From Gemmatimonadota bacterium (GTDB lineage Bacteria > Gemmatimonadota > Gemmatimonadetes > Palauibacterales > Palauibacteraceae), in contig JAUVPT010000030.1 in NCBI GenBank assembly GCA_030598525.1, forward strand, positions 1 through 11,635: a stretch of 11,635 nt of DNA, given 5' to 3'. Under the pieces are notes generated by a model. That model was given only the letters and a program-made list of their open reading frames with translations, was not told the DNA's origin and ran no database searches. The translations under genes were made by a program, and so were the position numbers. Positions 6,585-11,635 of this stretch are shown here, piece by piece; the first letter of the stretch is position 1, and every line of letters starts with the position of its first letter.

Positions 6585-7688
6585 CTAGCGAGCCGCAGTC
6601 TCGACCGCACTAGCAGGCAGCTCAAGAGCAACCGGGTGAGCGAGGAGTCGATCGAGGGCTTCCCATGGGTCTCCGTTCCCGGTCTCCCGGATTACCTCGC
6701 CTACGGCCGTCGGCATGTCGCCGTACCGCTGGTACAGGTTCTCCATGTCATCCAGTCGCGTGTAGTAGAGCATCCGGGAGAGCAGCCACGCGTTGTTGAC
6801 GCGCTCGGGGTCCAGACCGCGGTAGCGCCCGGACCGAAACTCGGCCTGGACCTCCGATTCGAACCTCTCGGCCGCCTCCCGGAGGATCCTCCCCTTCTCC
6901 TCGCGCATCTCGTCGGCCGGAAGGTCGGACCCGTACAGCTTCTCGAGCGGGTCGAGCACGGAGTGGAAGAACCGGCCGAACACCCGGATGTCGTGCCACC
7001 GGTCCTCGGCTGCTTCGCACAACCGCTCGTCGGCCAGCCCGTCACAGAAAAACGAGATCGCTCCGCGGTAGCCCACGAAATTGGCGAAGCTCTCGTTGAA
7101 CCTGGCCTGTCCCTTCGGGAAGAATGTGCTGTGAGTGATCTCGTGGATCACCGTCTCCACGATGCCCGCGCTGTCGGCGCGCAGCGTCGTGGACATCAAC
7201 GGGTCCGGAAACCACCCGAGGGTGCTGAACGCGGCCGAGGGCCTGACCCACGTGTCGTATCCCTGCTCGTCCAGCTTCCGGGCTTCCAGGCGTGCCTTCT
7301 CGAAGTCAAAGTACCCCTTGTAGGGCAAGCGCCCGACGATCGGAAACCACCACGTCTTCCACCGAAGCTCGAACTCGTGAGCTGCGTTGACCACCATCAA
7401 CAGGGTGTCCCGCTCCAGCTCGACGTAGCTGGTGAACGCGTCCCCCGGCACCAGCTTGAGAGTCCGTTGCGCGTATTCCCGGGCATGCTGTACCAGCCGG
7501 AGCTTTCCGCGCAGCTCGGCCGACGCCGTGGTGTCGTGGACGATTTCGTGGATCGGCCGGCGGGCCGTGAGGATCTTCGCTTCCTCCCAGCCGGCGCGCA
7601 GCACATAGCCCGGGGAACAGGCCGTGAGAAAAACCATGGCGACGACGCACGTGACGCAGGGTGTGCGGGGCATGCGGTTCCGTGTCAT
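6585..7688 (-). CDS. Lipoprotein aminopeptidase (PF10023-like, HEXXH metallopeptidase)
   Basis: Probable membrane-anchored zinc peptidase of the 'putative aminopeptidase' family; no substrate is known. From the ATG at 7688 the protein has 367 residues: a basic n-region, a hydrophobic core and lipobox LTAC with Cys24, so it should be lipidated and exported. The gluzincin motif HEITH (182-186; two zinc ligands and the catalytic Glu) is followed by FNESFA (197-202), whose Glu199 is the expected third ligand. Mature-start residues PGYVLRAGWEEAKIL and the WWFPIVGRLPYKGYF segment are typical of the family. An in-frame GTG at 7748 overlaps the upstream stop as GTGA and has GAGGA before it. That start is plausible and would add 20 residues, but the signal peptide fits the ATG at 7688 (or 7673) better. 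Sandwiched between the methyltransferase and the universal stress protein. Confidence 0.85.
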   Translation of the reverse strand: MTRNRMPRTPCVTCVVAMVFLTACSPGYVLRAGWEEAKILTARRPIHEIVHDTTASAELRGKLRLVQHAREYAQRTLKLVPGDAFTSYVELERDTLLMVVNAAHEFELRWKTWWFPIVGRLPYKGYFDFEKARLEARKLDEQGYDTWVRPSAAFSTLGWFPDPLMSTTLRADSAGIVETVIHEITHSTFFPKGQARFNESFANFVGYRGAISFFCDGLADERLCEAAEDRWHDIRVFGRFFHSVLDPLEKLYGSDLPADEMREEKGRILREAAERFESEVQAEFRSGRYRGLDPERVNNAWLLSRMLYYTRLDDMENLYQRYGDMPTAVGEVIRETGNGDPWEALDRLLAHPVALELPASAVETAAR

Positions 7689-7744
7689 GCCTGCTATACG
7701 TCCAGGACTCCTTTTGGTGCCGTCCCGGCGCAGCACGGCGGACG

Positions 7745-8833
7745 TCACGACTTCCTCACGTAGTACACCCGTTCCCGGACGGCGTCCCCGCGGTACCGGC
7801 GGCCAGGCCCGTCCGAGTCGCTGCGATACCGCCGATAGCCGCGAGTGAATACGCGGAAGGTGTCCGGATCGCCGGACGTGCGGAAGGCGTCCTCGATACT
7901 GTCACGCGGTAGAAGACCTTCGTCGTTGTAGCTGAGCAGCACGTGCCGGGCATCAGCCAGGTCCAGGATCGAGCGCAGGGCTGCCTCGCAGCGACCGCGG
8001 CGACACCAGTCGGAGCGCAGGTCGTCATCCGGTATCAGCCCGGTCTTGCCCCTGAGCTCCGGGGGTGGGTCCCATCCCTGGGCCAGGAGCTCCGGAATGT
8101 GGTAGTAGCCCGGATACTGTCGCTCATTGTATGGCGGATCGAGGTACAGGAGGTCCAACGATCCGGCCTGGCGCAGCAAGGTCTCGGCCTGTCCGCGAAA
8201 CGCAGAGCATCCCAGGGCCGAGGGAGCCAGCGGAACGGTCGGCCTCAAGGGCTTGAGACGGATCCGTCGTGTGGCGTTGGGTTGCCAGGTCTTCACGAAG
8301 GAAGCGTAGACCCCGGTAGTGTTCGCGACCCGGTCCGCGGCCTGGATCAGGGTCGCCAGCAGGAGCTGCTCGCCGGCCCGGTCGATCAGGCCCTCCCGGC
8401 CCCATTCCGAGACACGCTCCCGAAAGGAGTCGATCGCGGCTCCGTTCTCCGGCGTGAAGTACATGCGGCCGTGCTCGCGCCCGTCCTCACCAGCTGGAGT
8501 GTAGTGTTCGGTGACGAAGCCTGGCCTCGGAGGCAGAGCCTCGAGCACGCGGAGAACCGAACCGTAGCTCATGGTACGCCGTGTCGCGCTTCCTCCCGAG
8601 AGCGCCCCTGAGTAACGGGGCGTCCGGTCCAGCTCGACTCGAGCCACCTGGTAGGCGTACGATGCCGCCAGGAGGTCCCCGCAGTGCACGCGCCAGCCCG
8701 CCGTCTTGAGTGCCCGCCCGACACTCGCGGTTCCCGCGAACGGGTCGCTCGCCACCCCGCGTGTGAGGCCCAGCTCGGCAATCGTTTCCAGGAGAAACGG
8801 GACGAGCTTCGTCTTATTTCCGATGTAGCGCAC
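7745..8833 (-). CDS. D12-class adenine-N6 DNA methyltransferase
   Basis: Transfers a methyl group from S-adenosylmethionine to adenine N6 in a specific DNA sequence (EC 2.1.1.72). In 362 residues the D12 order is clear: RYIGNKTKL at 2-10, the SAM-binding motif DPFAGTASVG at 30-39, and the catalytic DPPYNERQYPGYYH at 232-245. The DPPYNxRQY...YH form recalls methyltransferases related to the FokI and Dam-like group. The region between the motifs (about 75-220) is the likely target-recognition part, so the target sequence cannot be predicted. GTG at 8833 is preceded by GAGGA at short spacing. No restriction endonuclease, specificity subunit or Vsr gene is seen on either side, so it is probably solitary, with a possible role in gene regulation or phage defence. 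First gene of the minus-strand run down to 5388. Confidence 0.93.
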   Translation of the reverse strand: MRYIGNKTKLVPFLLETIAELGLTRGVASDPFAGTASVGRALKTAGWRVHCGDLLAASYAYQVARVELDRTPRYSGALSGGSATRRTMSYGSVLRVLEALPPRPGFVTEHYTPAGEDGREHGRMYFTPENGAAIDSFRERVSEWGREGLIDRAGEQLLLATLIQAADRVANTTGVYASFVKTWQPNATRRIRLKPLRPTVPLAPSALGCSAFRGQAETLLRQAGSLDLLYLDPPYNERQYPGYYHIPELLAQGWDPPPELRGKTGLIPDDDLRSDWCRRGRCEAALRSILDLADARHVLLSYNDEGLLPRDSIEDAFRTSGDPDTFRVFTRGYRRYRSDSDGPGRRYRGDAVRERVYYVRKS

Positions 8834-8936
8834 GCGTTCCTCACGAGGATTCGATTCTGAGAATGATACGGCGATCCGGATGGGTGCAGCGAGTCCCGTC
8901 CCCCGATGCGGATGTCGATCGCGGTCGGTCCTGTAC

Positions 8937-8966
8937 CCGACACGGAGGATTGCCGTACTTTATGAT
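8937..8966 (+). promoter_or_regulatory. Candidate promoter for the GT30 gene
   Basis: CCGACA (8937-8942, four of six -35 bases), an 18-nt spacer, then TATGAT (8961-8966, five of six -10 bases). It lies about 90 nt before the GTG start at 9052, in the 218-bp gap to the divergent methyltransferase gene. On the opposite strand only an isolated TATCAT (8868-8863) without a -35 partner is seen. Apart from these elements I see nothing else in this gap. Confidence 0.45.
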
Positions 8967-9051
8967 CAGTACCTGGACGGCCGGACCCGCGAACTTCGGG
9001 GAGTGGACCGGAGCGGGGCGCCCGGCCGGGCAACCGGACCGCAGAGGACCC

Positions 9052-10398
9052 GTGAGCCTGCTTGAGAACCTCTACAACGTGGCAGTCAATGCACTGAGGC
9101 CCCTGCTTCCGGCTTTCGGTGCCGCTTCACCCAAGGTCTCGGCCGCCGTGGAGGGTCGCCGCGCTGCTGCCAGCGAGATCGCGCGCTGGGCCGAACACGA
9201 GCGCGATCCGTTCCGCCCACTTCTTTGGCTGCACGGTTCTTCGGCGGGGGAACTGGCCGGCGCGATCCCCGTCGTGGATCGGGTACGCTCCGCCAGGCCG
9301 GAGCTTCAGCTTCTGGTCAGCTATTCATCGCCTTCCGCAGAGAGCGTCCTCGGCGAGTTGGCGGCGGACTATGCCGGGTACCCGCCCCTCGAAACGATGG
9401 CGGCTTGTCGAGAGGCACTCGAGCACTCGCGGCCTGACGCCATGGTATTCGCCAAGCTGGATGCCTGGCCCGCCCTCACCCGGGCAGCGGCGGAGCTGGA
9501 GATACCCCTGGGAATGATCAACGCTACGGTCCGGCCGTCCAGCAGTCGGCTGCGTGGTCTTGGCCGGCAGCTTCTGGTCCCGAGCTACGGTCGGCTCGAC
9601 CGCGTGGGCGCGGTTTCCGAGGAGGAAATCGAGCGGCTCGAGATGCTCGGAACGCGGAAGGAGGCGATCAAGGTCACAGGCGATGCCTCGTTCGAGCGGG
9701 CCCTCGGTAGAGTGGACCGGGCCCGGCACGCAGCGTCTGCCAGCGGTCAGCGGTTGCCGGAAAAGACGGTGGGGCGGGTTCGCCTGTGCGCGGGATCCAC
9801 GTGGCCCGAGGACGAGAGAGTCCTGGTCGAGGCGGTGGCGGCCCTCACGGCTTCTCGGCGCGTCGGTTCAGACGATATCCTCGAATTGATCCTCGTTCCC
9901 CATGAGCCGGACGCCTCGGCGGTGAAGCGGATCCGGGACCTGTGCATGGAACACCTCGGAGTCGAGGCACGCATCTGGTCAGCTCTTCCTGACATGGCGC
10001 CCGGAGCGAGTGCAGGTTCTGGGATATTGTCCCCGCTGATCGTCGACGCCGTAGGGTTCCTCGCGGAGTTGTACCTCGAATGTGATCTGGCCTGGGTTGG
10101 CGGAGGGATCGGGGGCGAGGGCCTTCATTCGGTGGTCGAACCGGCGGCGGCGGGGCTGCCCGTGCTGTTCGGACCGGTGTACGACCGCTGGGAGGCCCGC
10201 CAGATGGTTGAGCGGGGGATCGCCGTGGAAGCCGAGCCCGACCTCGTCCCTTCGATCCTTTCGGCGCTGGCGGGCGATCCGAGCCGCAGAGCCGACATGG
10301 GTGCGGAGGCCCGGCGCTACGTGGAGAGCGGAAAGGGCGCGACAGAGGCCTCGGCCCGCCTGATCCTGGACCTGTTGGGTGGGGATCCCGCCGCCTGA
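9052..10398 (+). CDS. waaA: WaaA/KdtA-like 3-deoxy-D-manno-octulosonic acid (Kdo) transferase, GT30
   Basis: Likely inner-membrane-associated glycosyltransferase adding Kdo to lipid A precursor from CMP-Kdo. The 448 residues compare with 425 in E. coli. The N-terminus (SLLENLYNVAVNALRPLLP) fits the family membrane-anchor region. WLHGSSAGE (59-67) holds the expected catalytic Glu67; VPHEPDASA and the nucleotide-sugar loop WVGGGIGGEGLHSVVEPAAAG (split around 348-368) follow, then VLFGPVYDRWEA. Odd points: the usual ETE-x-WP motif is here AKLDAWP (134-140), and the usual STHxGEE is STWPEDE (249-255), so substrate or mechanism may differ. The GTG at 9052 with AGAGGA before it matches the family start. 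The frame continues upstream to 8863, but that extension contains the likely promoter and no family similarity. Symbol assigned by homology. Confidence 0.82.
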   Translation: MSLLENLYNVAVNALRPLLPAFGAASPKVSAAVEGRRAAASEIARWAEHERDPFRPLLWLHGSSAGELAGAIPVVDRVRSARPELQLLVSYSSPSAESVLGELAADYAGYPPLETMAACREALEHSRPDAMVFAKLDAWPALTRAAAELEIPLGMINATVRPSSSRLRGLGRQLLVPSYGRLDRVGAVSEEEIERLEMLGTRKEAIKVTGDASFERALGRVDRARHAASASGQRLPEKTVGRVRLCAGSTWPEDERVLVEAVAALTASRRVGSDDILELILVPHEPDASAVKRIRDLCMEHLGVEARIWSALPDMAPGASAGSGILSPLIVDAVGFLAELYLECDLAWVGGGIGGEGLHSVVEPAAAGLPVLFGPVYDRWEARQMVERGIAVEAEPDLVPSILSALAGDPSRRADMGAEARRYVESGKGATEASARLILDLLGGDPAA

Positions 10399-10399
10399 C

Positions 10400-10630
10400 T
10401 CAGCTTTCCCGGGCCTTCGTTCCCGGGATCGGCTTCGGTCCGAGGGCATACCAGAACAGCAGCCCGATGATCGGGCACAGTATGACAATCGCGCTCCACA
10501 GGACCCCCACCTTCGGGGCCGGCCGCGCCCGGATGATCATCCCGATGGCCCAGGCGTCGAGCACGACGAGCAGCCCCGCCAGCACCCACCGCGAGTCCAG
10601 TCCGACCACGAAGTTCAGGATATCGTTCAT
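10400..10630 (-). CDS. PLDc_N-type two-span membrane protein
   Basis: A 76-residue integral membrane protein resembling the N-terminal PLDc_N domain of cardiolipin synthases, found alone without the phospholipase-D catalytic HKD domains. It has two hydrophobic spans (about 14-33 and 42-63) separated by a short basic loop RARPAP, and ends in the family-typical FWYALGPKPIP. Function unknown; such stand-alone proteins are widespread and usually annotated only by domain. The ATG at 10630 overlaps the ABC-exporter stop as ATGA, with no clear Shine-Dalgarno, so translation is probably coupled to that gene. Its stop is 1 nt from the convergent waaA stop, and an inverted repeat TCCCGGG/CCCGGGA (10407-10428) lies within its 3' end. 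Confidence 0.82.
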   Translation of the reverse strand: MNDILNFVVGLDSRWVLAGLLVVLDAWAIGMIIRARPAPKVGVLWSAIVILCPIIGLLFWYALGPKPIPGTKARES

Positions 10631-11635
10631 GCAGCGCTCGGCGATCCGGCGAATTGGAGTCGGTGGAGGCGTGTGTACAGCCCACCGAGTTCCAGGAGCT
10701 CCTTGTGTGTTCCGGTTTCCCGAATCTCACCATGATGCATTACCAGGATGCGGTCTGCGTTGCGGATCGTCGAGAGCCGGTGGGCGATCACGAGGCTGGT
10801 GCGACCCTGCATCAGCGCCTCCAGGGCCCCTTCGATCCGAGCCTCTATCTCTGAATCCACGGCGCTCGTGGCCTCGTCCAGGATCAGGAGATCAGGGTCG
10901 CCGGCAAGGGCCCGTGCGAAACTGAGAAGCTGGCGCTCGCCGGCGCTCAGGTTGCTGCCTCGCTCGCCGAGCCGCTGGTCGTACCCGCCCGGTAGACGGT
11001 CGATGTAGGCTGCCACTCCGACCCGGCGCGCCGCTTCCTCTACCTCGAGGGTGCCGACCTCGGGACGGCCGAGGTCGATGTTCCTGAGAACGGTGTCGGA
11101 GAACAGGTATACGTCCTGGAGTACGAGGCCCATCCGGCTTCTGACCTCCGACGCCGGGACGACGGAGATGTCCGTGTCGTCGAGGAAGATGGTTCCCCGC
11201 TGCGGCCGGTAGAAGCGCATCAACAGGTTGATCAGGGTGGATTTGCCCGCGCCCGTGGCTCCGACGATCGCGATTCGCTGTCCCGGCTCGACGGTGAATG
11301 ACACGTCCTTCAGTACCCAATCGACATTCTCCGCGTCGAGGGGCGCGGCGTCCGTATCCATGTCGCCGTATCGGAACCACACATTCCGGAACTCGATCCG
11401 CCCTCCCCGTACCGGGACGGAGAGTGTCTCGTCGTCGGCAGCCGAGACCGCTTCCGCTTCCACGAGCTTGTGGCCGGTGTCGGCGGCCCGCGGCTCTGAC
11501 TCGACGGGGTGAGGTTCCCGGTCCAGTAGCCTGAACACCCTTTCGGAGCTGGCCATCGCGCTCTGCAGGATGTTGTACTTCTCCGACAGGTCCTGGATCG
11601 GCCTGAAGAACCGCCGCGCGTACTGGAGGAAGGCA
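10627..11635 (-). CDS. ABC exporter, ATP-binding half (5' end beyond window)
   Basis: C-terminal 335 residues of a fused permease-ATPase exporter; the transmembrane domain is mostly off the right edge. The first visible residues (FLQYARRFFRPIQDLSEKYN) are the end of the last transmembrane/coupling region. The nucleotide-binding domain is complete: an aromatic A-loop Tyr in FRYGD, Walker A GATGAGKST (11262-11236), Q-loop VLQDVYLF, signature LSAGE (10950-10936), Walker B LLILDEATSAVD with catalytic Glu, and H-loop IAHRLST. The WVLKDVSF...GATGAGKST wording and the extra ~14-residue acidic insert after the A-loop are typical of one partner of heterodimeric exporters (LmrCD/YheIH-like). The exported substrate (lipid, drug or peptide) cannot be told. 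It overlaps the downstream PLDc_N-type gene by four bases. Confidence 0.93.
   Translation of the reverse strand, partial: AFLQYARRFFRPIQDLSEKYNILQSAMASSERVFRLLDREPHPVESEPRAADTGHKLVEAEAVSAADDETLSVPVRGGRIEFRNVWFRYGDMDTDAAPLDAENVDWVLKDVSFTVEPGQRIAIVGATGAGKSTLINLLMRFYRPQRGTIFLDDTDISVVPASEVRSRMGLVLQDVYLFSDTVLRNIDLGRPEVGTLEVEEAARRVGVAAYIDRLPGGYDQRLGERGSNLSAGERQLLSFARALAGDPDLLILDEATSAVDSEIEARIEGALEALMQGRTSLVIAHRLSTIRNADRILVMHHGEIRETGTHKELLELGGLYTRLHRLQFAGSPSAA

Noticed and set aside
6501..7763. 420-codon plus-strand open frame opposite the aminopeptidase
   Set aside because: Composition is Pro/Arg/Val-rich without motifs, and the minus strand encodes a complete HEXXH lipoprotein there.
7745..8833. 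Complete restriction-modification system
   Set aside because: No endonuclease-like gene adjoins the methyltransferase; the neighbours are a GT30 glycosyltransferase and a peptidase.
8863..9051. Upstream extension of the GT30 reading frame by 63 codons
   Set aside because: It has no similarity to the family N-terminus, and it contains the likely promoter (TATGAT at 8961). The GTG at 9052 has a Shine-Dalgarno and fits homolog length.
10407..10428. Inverted repeat TCCCGGG/CCCGGGA as a terminator between waaA and the PLDc_N-type gene
   Set aside because: The stem is only 7 bp and neither strand has a following T-run; it also lies inside the 3' coding end of the PLDc_N-type gene. Kept as a note only.

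Overview
This is an 11.6 kb chromosomal stretch of high GC content (by eye about 63-66%). It is densely packed with mostly housekeeping and cell-envelope genes. No insertion sequence, phage gene, CRISPR array, tRNA or rRNA was found. The Kdo-transferase-like GT30 protein implies a Gram-negative, LPS-type envelope. The multiheme cytochrome lipoprotein, the frequent GTG starts and the weak Shine-Dalgarno sites suit a GC-rich environmental bacterium. Gemmatimonadota or a similar phylum is my best guess, but that is an inference from general protein style and was not tested.

Layout, left to right. (1) 1-701, minus: start of a c-type multiheme cytochrome lipoprotein that runs off the left edge. 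(2) 911-2028, plus: a 75-residue single-span membrane protein overlapping a CDF-family divalent-cation exporter. The 209 bp between (1) and (2) hold two abutting inverted repeats. (3) 2043-2678, minus: an unnamed protein whose Cys/His-rich C-terminus resembles V4R (4-vinyl reductase) domains. (4) 2868-5330, plus: complete leucyl-tRNA synthetase (leuS), with a good sigma-70-like promoter upstream and a hairpin terminator downstream. (5) 8833 down to 5388, minus: a tight four-gene run of D12-class adenine-N6 DNA methyltransferase, HEXXH lipoprotein aminopeptidase, tandem-domain universal stress protein, and a small YggX/Fe(2+)-trafficking-like protein with two CxxC pairs. (6) 9052-10398, plus: a divergent WaaA/KdtA-like glycosyltransferase. 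(7) 11635 down to 10400, minus: the C-terminal half of an ABC exporter, overlapping by ATGA a 76-residue PLDc_N-type membrane protein.

How the genes fit together. leuS and the GT30 protein are core functions (translation, LPS core). The CDF pump and its small partner probably form a metal-export unit. The universal stress protein and YggX-like protein, 4 nt apart, suggest a redox or stress module at the end of the minus-strand run. The methyltransferase has no restriction-enzyme partner in view, so an orphan epigenetic role is possible. The ABC exporter has the look of one half of a heterodimeric type IV exporter; any partner would lie upstream, outside the window.

I see no clearly undescribed multigene system here. 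The leads most worth a second look are the two-CxxC YggX-like protein, the V4R-like Cys/His protein, and the GT30 enzyme that has lost several family-typical residues.
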